Source: JBOCEF01 sp047610385
Lineage (GTDB): Bacteria > Pseudomonadota > Alphaproteobacteria > Rhodobacterales > Rhodobacteraceae
NCBI GenBank assembly: GCA_047610385.1
Contig: JBLGAC010000003.1
Coordinates: 1-64,000, forward strand
Reading direction: 5' to 3'
DNA: 64,000 nt
A program made the translations under genes and the position numbers. Below are positions 18,314 through 26,038 of the stretch, piece after piece (position 1 is the first letter of the stretch; every line of letters begins with the position of its first letter). Below the pieces are notes generated by a model that worked only from the letters and a program-made list of their open reading frames with translations, was not told where the DNA came from and made no database searches.

Positions 18314-18361
18314 GGACGAACCTGAGGGTTCGCCATTGTCACGCCAACAAGAAGAGGCGTC

Positions 18362-18529
18362 TTATTTGATCTTACCTTCGCGATAATCCACGTGCTTGCG
18401 TGCAACCGGGTCGTATTTCTTCACCACCATTTTATCCGTCATAGTGCGCGAATTTTTCTTGGTGACGTAGAAGTGCCCGGTGCCCGCGGTGGAGTTCAGG
18501 CGGATCTTGACGGTGGTCGGTTTCGCCAT
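18362..18529 (-). CDS. rpmG: 50S ribosomal protein L33
   Basis: 55 aa, beginning MAKPTTVKIRLNSTAGTG and ending HVDYREGKIK. This is the standard L33 length, preceded by AGGAGA. It contains no cysteines, so it is the zinc-independent (C-minus) form. It has its own intrinsic terminator and sits alone on the minus strand. Confidence 0.97.
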   Translation of the reverse strand: MAKPTTVKIRLNSTAGTGHFYVTKKNSRTMTDKMVVKKYDPVARKHVDYREGKIK

Positions 18530-18630
18530 GGTCTCGCTCTCCTGCCGGGGTCTTGCCCCGCATGCGACGTGCGGAATGCGCGCCGTTTCGTTAAACTGGA
18601 AGCCGCTTTCTACAGGGGCCAGCGGCGCTG

Positions 18631-19800
18631 TCAACCCGGGCTTCGCGCGATTGCGCGAAGCCCGGCAAGGATCGCGACGCCCGCCCCCGCAGCCCCCAGC
18701 ACCCACAACATGCCATGGGGCGGAAACGCGTCAGCCATAACGCCCATCGCCGGAGGCGCGATCAGCGCGCCAACCCCGTATGAGAACAGGAACCCCGCCG
18801 TCGCGCGGCTGAGCGCGTCGCCTTCATAGCGCGCGCCCATCTTAGTCAGGGACACCGAATAGAGCGCCACCGCCATGCCCCCGACCAGCGTGACCACCAG
18901 CGTCAGCGCCCAGCCGTCGGGCGGCAGCAGCGCCATCGCCGGTGCCCCGAGCGCACAGACCGCCCCCGCCGCGATGATCACCATGCGCCGGTTCACGCGG
19001 TCGGCAGCAAGGCCCAGCGGGATCTGCAGCGCCAGATTGCCGACCGCGATCCAGACCGCGAGGCCGATGGCCGCACGTTCAGTCATGCCGATGCCGAGAC
19101 CCCAGACGGGCAAAAGCGCGAAAGCACCCGATTCGATCATGCCGAACACGCAGACCGCGGCCATGATTGTCGGGTCAGTGCGGAAATACGCAAAACAGTC
19201 GCGGATCGGCCGGGGTGGGCCGCCAAGGCCCTGGGGCGCGTCATGCCACGCGCGAAACACCGGGATCGTGGCGAGCAGCGCCATGCCCGCGCTTGCCGCA
19301 AAAGGCGTCCAGCTGTCGACCTGCATCTGTTGCAAGGCAGCGGGACCGGCAATGAACCCCAGCGCCAGAAACACGCCATAGATGCCGATCAGCAGGCCGC
19401 GCCGGGCAGGGGGGGCACCCGCGACGATCCACAGCTCAGACCCAAAAAACGCCGCTGAGACCCCAAGCCCGAGCACGAATCGCAGCACTGTCCAGACCGC
19501 GATGTCCGGCATCAGGCGCAGCAGCAGCATGGGAATCGCGATCAGCAGCGCCGCGCAGATCAAAAGCTGCGGCAGCCCGATGCGCGACACAATCGCCGGC
19601 ATCAGCGGCACCCCGATCAGCATCGCGATCGCGGGTGCCGCGGCGTTGATGCCGATGGCGGTGTTGCTGGCGCCCATCCGCTCCAGCGACAGGGCGAAGA
19701 GCGGATAGCTCATGGACGTGGCGAACCCGGTGATCGAGATCGCCGCGATCGGGGCTGCGATGCCGCGCAGCAGGAACGCCGGGGGACGCGTGTCGGTCAT
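18631..19800 (-). CDS. Major facilitator superfamily transporter
   Basis: 389 aa, nearly all hydrophobic and arranged as about twelve membrane segments, with the cytoplasmic linker near 195-215 (HDAPQGLGGPPRPIRDCFAYF). Pattern residues fit the YcaD/UMF-like group (GSELWIVAGAPPARRGLLIGIYG), with GLAADRVNRRMV in the second half as an MFS loop motif. The substrate is unknown. It begins 45 nt after the stop of the NUDIX gene on the same strand, so the two may share a transcript. Confidence 0.9.
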   Translation of the reverse strand: MTDTRPPAFLLRGIAAPIAAISITGFATSMSYPLFALSLERMGASNTAIGINAAAPAIAMLIGVPLMPAIVSRIGLPQLLICAALLIAIPMLLLRLMPDIAVWTVLRFVLGLGVSAAFFGSELWIVAGAPPARRGLLIGIYGVFLALGFIAGPAALQQMQVDSWTPFAASAGMALLATIPVFRAWHDAPQGLGGPPRPIRDCFAYFRTDPTIMAAVCVFGMIESGAFALLPVWGLGIGMTERAAIGLAVWIAVGNLALQIPLGLAADRVNRRMVIIAAGAVCALGAPAMALLPPDGWALTLVVTLVGGMAVALYSVSLTKMGARYEGDALSRATAGFLFSYGVGALIAPPAMGVMADAFPPHGMLWVLGAAGAGVAILAGLRAIARSPG

Positions 19801-19845
19801 GAGGCCTCTGGGCGGTGCGGCGCGCCCGTGTCGGGGCCCCGGGGG

Positions 19846-20580
19846 TCAGAGCGCGTCGAAGTAGGACCGCTCTCCGGTGTGGTGGAAGAAGGGGACGGGG
19901 CGGTCAGCGGCCGGGGCGTGGAGGATTTCTTCGATCTCCGCCAGCACCACCTCGGTGATCAGTGGCAGCGCGAGCTTGCGGGCCTCGTGCAGCGTGACCC
20001 AGGTGAGATGCGACAACTCACCCGATGCGGCGCCGAAATCATCGGGATCACCCATTACCACCGCCGCATCCGCAAGAAAGAACCGCGCGTCGAAGCGTCT
20101 GGGCCGGAAGGGCGGGGTGATGGCGCGGAACACAAAGCTGAGCGCATCCATGGTCGGCACCACGCCGGTGTCGAAAAACCCGCGCCAACTTTCGGGCGCC
20201 TGGGCGGCGAGCTTTGGGGCCATTTCATCGTCCGGGCGCCCGATGCGCAGGCCGGTTTCCTCCCACGTCTCACGAATCGCGGCGAGGGCGAGAGGGATGG
20301 CAAGACCGCCGGGGCTGTTTTGTGCCAGACGCGCGATGCACGCGGCGGCAGGACCGTCGAGCTGGTCGGCGAGCAGGCCAAGCGCGTGGTCTTCAGGGTC
20401 CAGCGCGCCGCCGGGGAACACGAATTTGGACGGCATGAAGCTGGCGCCCTTGCCGCGCAGACCCATCAGCACGCGCGGCTCCTCGCCGTCGCGGCGCGCG
20501 AGGATCAGCGTGGCGGCGTCGCGCGGTGGCGGGGACGCAAGGCCGGGGCGTGGTGTGTCGGGGTGTGCGGTGTCGGTCAT
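19846..20580 (-). CDS. NUDIX hydrolase
   Basis: 244 aa from ATG 20580 (MTDTAHP), preceded by GGGAGAG. The NUDIX fold hydrolyses nucleoside diphosphates linked to other groups. The catalytic helix is RETWEETGL, with the upstream glycine motif FPGGALDPEDHALG separated from it by about 30 extra residues. This long-insert arrangement occurs in the family close to the NUDT19 and coenzyme-A pyrophosphatase types, so the substrate is open. It is probably co-transcribed with the MFS gene. Confidence 0.88.
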   Translation of the reverse strand: MTDTAHPDTPRPGLASPPPRDAATLILARRDGEEPRVLMGLRGKGASFMPSKFVFPGGALDPEDHALGLLADQLDGPAAACIARLAQNSPGGLAIPLALAAIRETWEETGLRIGRPDDEMAPKLAAQAPESWRGFFDTGVVPTMDALSFVFRAITPPFRPRRFDARFFLADAAVVMGDPDDFGAASGELSHLTWVTLHEARKLALPLITEVVLAEIEEILHAPAADRPVPFFHHTGERSYFDAL

Positions 20581-20716
20581 CTGCGGTCTCTCCCTGTCGG
20601 GCGGACTATGGACCGCGGCGCGCGAAGCTGTCCAGCGGGGGGCGCGCCGCCATCGCTGATGCGCCTGGCATGACCGGGGCGCCCGCGGCGCGGACCGGCG
20701 GTGCGCCAAGCCCGCG

Positions 20717-20769
20717 CCGGGGGCGCGTCAGTCGGGTTTAGATGCACCGGGGGCGCGTCAGTCGGGTTT
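20717..20769. repeat. 23-bp direct repeat at the 3' end of the DUF983 gene
   Basis: The same 23 bases occur at 20717-20739 and 20747-20769, 30 bp apart. They include CAGTCGGGTTT, which on the minus strand encodes the last codons Lys-Pro-Asp and the stop of the DUF983 gene. The outer copy is a non-coding duplicate of the gene's end. Confidence 0.9.
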
Positions 20770-21228
20770 GGCGGCGCGGGGGGCGTCGTCGAAGCCCCCC
20801 ATCCGTGTTGCCCATTGCAGGCCGACCACCATCGCCTTGAACCGCGGCAGCAACAGCAGCGTCAAGCCCAGCACCACCACCGGCCACATCACCATGTGCA
20901 CCCACATCGGCGGGGCCCAAACGTCGTTCACCAGCAGAAGCATCGGCACCAGAAGATGGCCAACCACCAGGATGGTGATCCATGCGGGCATGTCGTCGGC
21001 GCGATGGTGGCTCAGCGTTTCGCCGCAGACCATGCATTCGTCGCGCACGTGCAGATATCGGTCAAAAACCGGGCCACCGCCGCATTTGGGGCAGCGGCAG
21101 CGCCAGCCACGGCGCAGCGCGAGGCTGACCGGCCGCGCGCCATCTGGTGACTGGCCGTCGGCGTCGGGCGGCATCGGGAGGGCGGCGGAGCGAAGGTCCG
21201 CGGCGTGAATGTCTGAGTCTATGTGCAT
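20758..21228 (-). CDS. DUF983 zinc-ribbon membrane protein
   Basis: 156 aa from ATG 21228 (MHIDSDIHAADL). The ribosome site is weak (TTGGAA), so the exact start is not certain. A zinc-ribbon-like pair lies near the front (CRCPKCGGG and CMVCGE), followed by two long hydrophobic segments (about 83-103 and 107-128). This is the DUF983 arrangement; function unknown. Divergent from the EF-hand gene. Confidence 0.88.
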   Translation of the reverse strand: MHIDSDIHAADLRSAALPMPPDADGQSPDGARPVSLALRRGWRCRCPKCGGGPVFDRYLHVRDECMVCGETLSHHRADDMPAWITILVVGHLLVPMLLLVNDVWAPPMWVHMVMWPVVVLGLTLLLLPRFKAMVVGLQWATRMGGFDDAPRAAKPD

Positions 21229-21424
21229 GTTTCCAAAATATGCCGGCTGCGCCCCTGCGCCAGTGCGCGAAGCGTCTTGCGGCAGCGTGTCGCTTGCCGC
21301 CTGATTTCGCGCCCCCTGAGGTTTTTTCCCCCGCGGTGCGACGGAAGCCCGCGCATCCGGCGTTACATGATTGAAGCCCGAGGCGGAGACCCCCGCCCGG
21401 GAGCAGACTTCAGGAGTAAAAAAA

Positions 21425-22066
21425 ATGCGAAGCACCCGTCCCCTGATCCCCGCCTCCGTCGCCGCCGCGTTGATCATGTCTGGCCTGACAGGCGCCGCAA
21501 TCGCCCAGGACAAAGGCATGCACTCGTCCCATGGCGCGAACCCGCAGATGGTTCAGCAGATGTTCGCGACCCTCGACGCCGACGGCGATGGCAAGGTGTC
21601 AGCCGCGGAAATGGCTGCCGGGCCCCAGCGCCGCTTTGACGTTATGGACGCCGATGGCGATGGCAAAGTGTCGGCCACGGAAATGGTTGAACACCGCGTC
21701 GCCCGGATGCGCGCCCATGTCGAAGCCCGCGTTGCGGGCATGATCGCTGAGATGGACGATGACGGCGACGGCACCCTCTCAGCCGTGGAAATGAGCATGG
21801 GCCGGCGCGCCGAACGCAAAGCCGAAAAGCACCATGCCCGCATGTTCGACCGCATGGACGCTGATGATGATGGGTTCGTCTCGCTTCAGGAGGCACAGGA
21901 AGGCGCGGCCAGCATGGCGAAGCATGGTCGGCGCGGGTATGATCATGGAAAGGGCGGCGAAGGCCGCGGCGCCATGATGCATCACGGTGGGGGCGGCGAT
22001 CATGACGGCATGCGCCACGGCATGGGCATGGGGTCTGGCGACTGCCCGATGTCGGACGACAAGTGA
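21425..22066 (+). CDS. Exported EF-hand calcium-binding protein with His/Met-rich tail
   Basis: 213 aa from ATG 21425, preceded by AGGAG. A signal peptide spans about 1-27 (cleaved near AIA/QDK). Four EF-hand loops follow: DADGDGKVSAAE, DADGDGKVSATE, DDDGDGTLSAVE and DADDDGFVSLQE, all with intact calcium-ligand positions. The C-terminal ~45 residues are rich in His, Met and Gly (MMHHGGGGDHDGMRHGMGMG) with one Cys, suggesting transition-metal binding in addition. It is 110 nt upstream of an ECF sigma gene on the same strand, which argues for a shared role in sensing or buffering metal ions in the periplasm. Confidence 0.9.
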   Translation: MRSTRPLIPASVAAALIMSGLTGAAIAQDKGMHSSHGANPQMVQQMFATLDADGDGKVSAAEMAAGPQRRFDVMDADGDGKVSATEMVEHRVARMRAHVEARVAGMIAEMDDDGDGTLSAVEMSMGRRAERKAEKHHARMFDRMDADDDGFVSLQEAQEGAASMAKHGRRGYDHGKGGEGRGAMMHHGGGGDHDGMRHGMGMGSGDCPMSDDK

Positions 22067-22177
22067 TCGAACGCCCTCGTCGCCGATGACGCGGCGGGGG
22101 CGCGCCGCGCGCGTGCGGCTCCCTTTTCACGCGCGCGTGGTGCACGCTGACCGATGGCTGCGGAAAGGCGCATGGTG

Positions 22178-22768
22178 ATGCCCTTCGATGATGTCGGCGC
22201 GGCCGATGATGATGCGCTGGTCGCCCGTTTCGCCGCGGGTGACGGGGCGGCGGCGCGCGTGCTTGCCGATCGGCACGCGCCGCGGGTGCTGGCCCTCGCG
22301 CGCCGGATGCTGCGCGACGAGGCCGAGGCCGAGGACGTGGCGCAGGAGGCGATGCTGCGCCTGTGGCGCGGTGCAGGCGATTGGCGCCCCGGCGAGGCGA
22401 AACTGTCCACATGGCTGCACCGCGTGGCCGCCAATCTGTGCATCGACCGCATTCGCCGCCGCCGCCGGATGTCGCCCGACGCGCCGCCTGATCTGGCGGA
22501 TGAGACGCCCTCAGTGCTGGCCGGGCTGGCGGCTGAGGAACGCGGTGCTGCGTTGCGCGCCGCCCTTGAAAATCTGCCCGACAGGCAGCGCCAAGCGTTG
22601 GTTCTGCGCCATTTCGTCGATCTCTCCAACCCGGAGATCGCTGCGCAGATGGATCTGAGCGTTGAGGCAGTCGAAAGCCTGACGGCGCGCGCCCGGCGCG
22701 GTCTGTCAAAGGTGTTGACCCCGCGGCGCGACGCGCTGGGGCTGCACGATCTGGGGTTCGGCGCATGA
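22178..22768 (+). CDS. ECF-type RNA polymerase sigma factor
   Basis: 196 aa from ATG 22178, which has GGAAAGG 9 nt upstream; ATGs at 22172 and 22154 are also in frame. Region 2 is RHAPRVLALARRMLRDEAEAEDVAQEAM with LSTWLHRVAANLCIDRIRR; region 4 is LPDRQRQALVLRHFVDLSNPEIAAQMDLSVEAVE, the DNA-contacting helix-turn-helix. There is no region 3, so this is an extracytoplasmic-function factor. A membrane protein and a metal-sensor-like gene follow at once, the usual place for an anti-sigma factor. Confidence 0.93.
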   Translation: MPFDDVGAADDDALVARFAAGDGAAARVLADRHAPRVLALARRMLRDEAEAEDVAQEAMLRLWRGAGDWRPGEAKLSTWLHRVAANLCIDRIRRRRRMSPDAPPDLADETPSVLAGLAAEERGAALRAALENLPDRQRQALVLRHFVDLSNPEIAAQMDLSVEAVESLTARARRGLSKVLTPRRDALGLHDLGFGA

Positions 22769-22784
22769 GACCGGAGGCGAGAGC

Positions 22785-23294
22785 ATGACCGACATGACCA
22801 TCGAGACGTTCGAAAGGCTCGCCCTGATCCATGGCGGAGCGATTGTGGACTGGCCCGTGGCGCGGCAGGCCCAAGCGCTGGCCTTCGCGGCGGGGTCCGC
22901 ACCCGCGCGCGCCGCGCTTGAAGATGCGCGCGTGCTGGACGCCGCGCTGGCCGACCTGGCCGCTGAGGCGCCGCCCCCGGTGCCTGACGCGCTGATCGCG
23001 CGCATCCTTGGCGATGCTGACCGCGCGCTGGCTGAACGGCGCGCGGTGCCCGATGTGCCAGGCGCTGAGATCTTGCGCCCCGTCTTTGGCAGGGCGCGCT
23101 TTGCCGGGCCGCTCGCGCTTGCGGCCAGCGCCGCGATTGGCGTGTTCATGGGATGGAGCGCGCCAAGCGATCTGGGCGCGCCGCTCGCTGCTGTCTCGGC
23201 CTATGGGGGCGCGCCCGCCGCGATCGCATGGCAGGGAGAGACGTTTATGTCCGCCGATCTGATGTCGAGCGACGATCCCTTTGCTGCCCAATGA
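22785..23294 (+). CDS. Single-pass membrane protein, candidate anti-sigma factor
   Basis: 169 aa, preceded by GGAGG and only 16 nt after the ECF sigma gene. The N-terminal ~100 residues are helical and soluble. One hydrophobic segment follows (about 105-125, GPLALAASAAIGVFMGW), then a short presumably periplasmic tail. Topology and position fit an anti-sigma factor that holds the ECF sigma at the membrane, but no zinc-binding HxxxCxxC motif is present, so this is inference from context. Confidence 0.7.
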   Translation: MTDMTIETFERLALIHGGAIVDWPVARQAQALAFAAGSAPARAALEDARVLDAALADLAAEAPPPVPDALIARILGDADRALAERRAVPDVPGAEILRPVFGRARFAGPLALAASAAIGVFMGWSAPSDLGAPLAAVSAYGGAPAAIAWQGETFMSADLMSSDDPFAAQ

Positions 23295-23334
23295 AAACCG
23301 CGCCGCTTTTGCCTTTGCCCAAGGACCCCCGCCC

Positions 23335-23889
23335 ATGATCGACCCGACCGAACCTGCCACGGCCCCCAAGGCCGCCAAGCGGCCCCGCGCCTGGGTGGGC
23401 TGGGTGTTGGCCGGCTCGCTTTGTGTGAATCTGTTGCTGGTGGGGATCATCGGCGGGGCGGTGCTGCGCCATGGCGGCCCGCATCCCACGCCGCCCGCCG
23501 GGATCGACCCGGTGTCGCTGATGCGGGTGATGCGCACCCTGCCCGAAGACCGGCGCGACGAGGCGCTTGAGATCCTGCGCGATCACCGCCCGAAATTTGA
23601 GGCGCTGCGCCCCGCGCGCATCGCAGCGCGGCTGGCGATTGCCGATGCGCTGGAGGCCGACCCGATGGATGGCACCGCGCTGGCAGCAGCGCTTAACACC
23701 GCACGCCGATCTGAGGCGGAGGGGCGCGCGGTGATCGACGATGCCTTCGTGCAATTCGTGGCGCGGCTGCCGCGTGCGGCCCGCAGCAAGCTGGCCGAGG
23801 AAGTCCGCGAAGCGCGCCGTTGGGGCGGGCGCCGCCGCGACGGCGATGGTGAACACGGCCATGGCGGGCATTGGCGCCAGCGCGATTGA
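23335..23889 (+). CDS. Periplasmic heavy-metal sensor (ZraP/CpxP-like)
   Basis: 184 aa from ATG 23335, preceded by AAGGA at 9 nt. An N-terminal membrane anchor (about 22-44) is followed by a helical periplasmic domain with LPEDRRDEALEILRDHRPKFEALRPARIAARLAIADAL, the alpha-hairpin fold of the metal-resistance/Spy family. The C-terminus is rich in His, Arg and Gly (GEHGHGGHWRQR). It is the last gene of the EF-hand/ECF cluster and is followed by a terminator. An alternative upstream start at 23281 would overlap the previous gene by 14 nt. Confidence 0.78.
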   Translation: MIDPTEPATAPKAAKRPRAWVGWVLAGSLCVNLLLVGIIGGAVLRHGGPHPTPPAGIDPVSLMRVMRTLPEDRRDEALEILRDHRPKFEALRPARIAARLAIADALEADPMDGTALAAALNTARRSEAEGRAVIDDAFVQFVARLPRAARSKLAEEVREARRWGGRRRDGDGEHGHGGHWRQRD

Positions 23890-23915
23890 TCCGGTGGCTG
23901 GACGGCTTGGGGGAG

Positions 23916-23937
23916 GGGGGCGCATCGCCCCCTTTTT
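23916..23937 (+). terminator. Intrinsic terminator of the ECF sigma cluster
   Basis: A 7-bp G/C stem (23916-23922 with 23926-23932), a 3-nt loop, then TTTTTC. It follows the metal-sensor stop by about 26 nt and lies between two convergent genes. Confidence 0.85.
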
Positions 23938-23956
23938 CATGGGCCGGATGGGGTGA

Positions 23957-25438
23957 TCAGGCGGCGCGGGTGGTGGTGACCTTGTTGCGGCCGGCATTTT
24001 TGCTGGCGTACAGCGCCTCATCCGCGCGGTTCAGCAGGCTGCGCGCGGTGTCAGCAGGCGGGGGCACCGGGGCACCGCCCGAGATGCGTGGCGCGGCGCC
24101 TTCGGCCATGCCGGTGGCCTGTTCGGGGGTGGATGTCTCAGCCTCGGGCCTCGGCGGGTGCGCGACGGTCAGACCCGCGGACACGGTGACCCGGATCTGG
24201 CCCGGCGCGGCGCCGATGGTGAAGGGCTCTTCCTCTACTGCGCGGCGCACGCGTTCGGCGACGATGGCGCCGCCGTCTTCGTCCGCGTCGGGCATTGCAA
24301 CGAGGAATTCTTCCCCCCCCATGCGCGCAACAAGATCGACGCCGCGGACATTGGCCTGCAGGCGGCGGGCGAATTCCGACAAAACCTCATCCCCTGCGCC
24401 ATGGCCGTGGGTGTCGTTCACATCCTTGAACCGGTCAAGATCGAGCAGCATCACCCCCAGCGGCACGCCCGCGGCGGCGCATTGGGACATCATGCGGTTC
24501 AGATGCGTTTCGGCGTAGCGGCGGTTGTAAAGCCCGGTCAGCGGGTCGGTGATCGCCATCATCAGCCCATCGCGCAGCGCGTCGCGCAGCCGGTCCGAAT
24601 ACCGTTTGCGGCGCAACTGGCTGGCAAGGCGCGCGACCAGTTCGTTGCCGTCGCAGGGCGTTGAAAGGTAATCGTTCGCGCCCAGATCCAGCCCCGCTGC
24701 GGCGCCTTCCAGATCGCCCGGGCGGACCAGCATGATCACTGCCACATGGCGGGTGGCTGGCCGTGCGCGCAGGGCGGAAATCAGGCGCAGGCCGTCGCGG
24801 CTCTGGCCCAGATCACGCTCCAGCACCAGCGCGTCGGGCGGGTCGCGTTCGGCGTCGGCCAAGGCGGCGCGGTCGTCGCGGGGCAGGCGCACACGCACGT
24901 GCAGCTCTGCCTCTAGCAATGCGGCGCGGGCACGGGCATGGGCGGGGTCGGCGCATAGCAGCATCACATCGGCGCGCGGTCCTTCGCCTGACAGGGGGCA
25001 GGGGCTGGGCGCGTCGATGCCAAGCGCCTGGGCGGTTTCATCGCGCAGGCGCAATTCATCCACCATCATCTTCATGCGCACCAGATTGCGCACCCGCGCG
25101 AACAATTCCAGATCCGAGATCGGCCGCGACAGGAAATCATCGGCGCCCGCGTCCAGACCCTTGATCCGTTCTTCGGCGGTGTTGCGTTCGGTCAGCATGA
25201 CCACGGGAATATGCGCGGTGCGCGGATCGGCCTTCAGCAGGCGGCAGGCTTCATAGCCGTCCATGCCGGGCATGCGGATGTCGAGAAGAATCAGGTCAGG
25301 CTGCTCGCCCACCGCCTCAGTCAGCGCGGAGGGACCGTCGGCCGCCGTGAAAGCTTCGTAATAGGCTGAGCTCAACCGCGCTGCGAGCAGCATGCGGTTG
25401 GCGGCCACGTCGTCCACGATCAGGATGCGACCTGACAT
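23957..25438 (-). CDS. pleD: PleD-type response regulator diguanylate cyclase
   Basis: 493 aa from ATG 25438 (MSGRILIVDD), preceded by AAGGA; a GTG start at 25456 is less likely. The first receiver domain (about 1-120) has the phospho-acceptor aspartate in LLDIRMPGMDGYEA. A second, degenerate receiver follows (about 150-280, with DLGANDYLSTP). The GGDEF domain (about 290-460) carries GGEEF and an upstream RGVD inhibitory site. It makes cyclic-di-GMP, and the I-site predicts product inhibition. Divergent from the DUF3572 gene, a common neighbour in this bacterial group. Confidence 0.94.
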   Translation of the reverse strand: MSGRILIVDDVAANRMLLAARLSSAYYEAFTAADGPSALTEAVGEQPDLILLDIRMPGMDGYEACRLLKADPRTAHIPVVMLTERNTAEERIKGLDAGADDFLSRPISDLELFARVRNLVRMKMMVDELRLRDETAQALGIDAPSPCPLSGEGPRADVMLLCADPAHARARAALLEAELHVRVRLPRDDRAALADAERDPPDALVLERDLGQSRDGLRLISALRARPATRHVAVIMLVRPGDLEGAAAGLDLGANDYLSTPCDGNELVARLASQLRRKRYSDRLRDALRDGLMMAITDPLTGLYNRRYAETHLNRMMSQCAAAGVPLGVMLLDLDRFKDVNDTHGHGAGDEVLSEFARRLQANVRGVDLVARMGGEEFLVAMPDADEDGGAIVAERVRRAVEEEPFTIGAAPGQIRVTVSAGLTVAHPPRPEAETSTPEQATGMAEGAAPRISGGAPVPPPADTARSLLNRADEALYASKNAGRNKVTTTRAA

Positions 25439-25694
25439 GCGGTTGTCCTTCTGCACAACAATCTACCGCGCCTCACGGGGCGCCCAGACGCGAAACCTGC
25501 GCCGCAGACTGCCCGAACGCGGTGCGCGTCGCGGGCTGTCGCGCGGCGATGACAAAGCCGATTGAGCCTGCCAGAAAGAGGGAACTTTGCCCTTGCCGCG
25601 TCGCTGCGCAGGTCCACTAAACCGGCAAACCCTTAACGAAGGATTTATCTCCATTGAGGAAAATTGGACGCGAACTAAAATCGAAAGGTGCGCA

Positions 25695-25976
25695 ATGATC
25701 TCCCGGGATGGTGCGGAAACGCTTGGCGTGCAGGCGCTGGGCTGGCTGGCCGGGCGTGACGACACGCTTGAATCGTTCCTCGGGGCCGCGGGCTGCGCGC
25801 CAGAGGACCTGCGCATTAGGGCGAAAGAGCCTGAGTTCCTTGGCTTCGTGCTCGATTTCCTGCTGGGCGATGAGGCGGCGTTGATGGCGTTCTGCGACGA
25901 TGTCGGGGTCAAATACGGGGCCCCGATGCAGGCCCGCGCCATGCTGCCCGGCGGTGACGCCTGGCACTGGACCTGA
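25695..25976 (+). CDS. DUF3572 family protein
   Basis: 93 aa from ATG 25695 (MISRDGAETLG), with GAAAGG upstream. The sequence AETLGVQALGWLAGRDDTLESFLGAAG is typical of the small alphaproteobacterial DUF3572 family, whose function is unknown. It is divergent from pleD and about 60 nt upstream of dnaG, with which it may be co-transcribed. Confidence 0.88.
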   Translation: MISRDGAETLGVQALGWLAGRDDTLESFLGAAGCAPEDLRIRAKEPEFLGFVLDFLLGDEAALMAFCDDVGVKYGAPMQARAMLPGGDAWHWT

Positions 25977-26038
25977 GGGGCAAAAGTTAACGCCGCCAGC
26001 GCTTGCGAATCCCCGCCAGCGGGCGGATATGATGGGTC

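Noticed and set aside
22154..22177. Upstream start codons for the ECF sigma gene
   Set aside because: ATG 22154 and 22172 are in frame, but the GGAAAGG site is best placed for ATG 22178.
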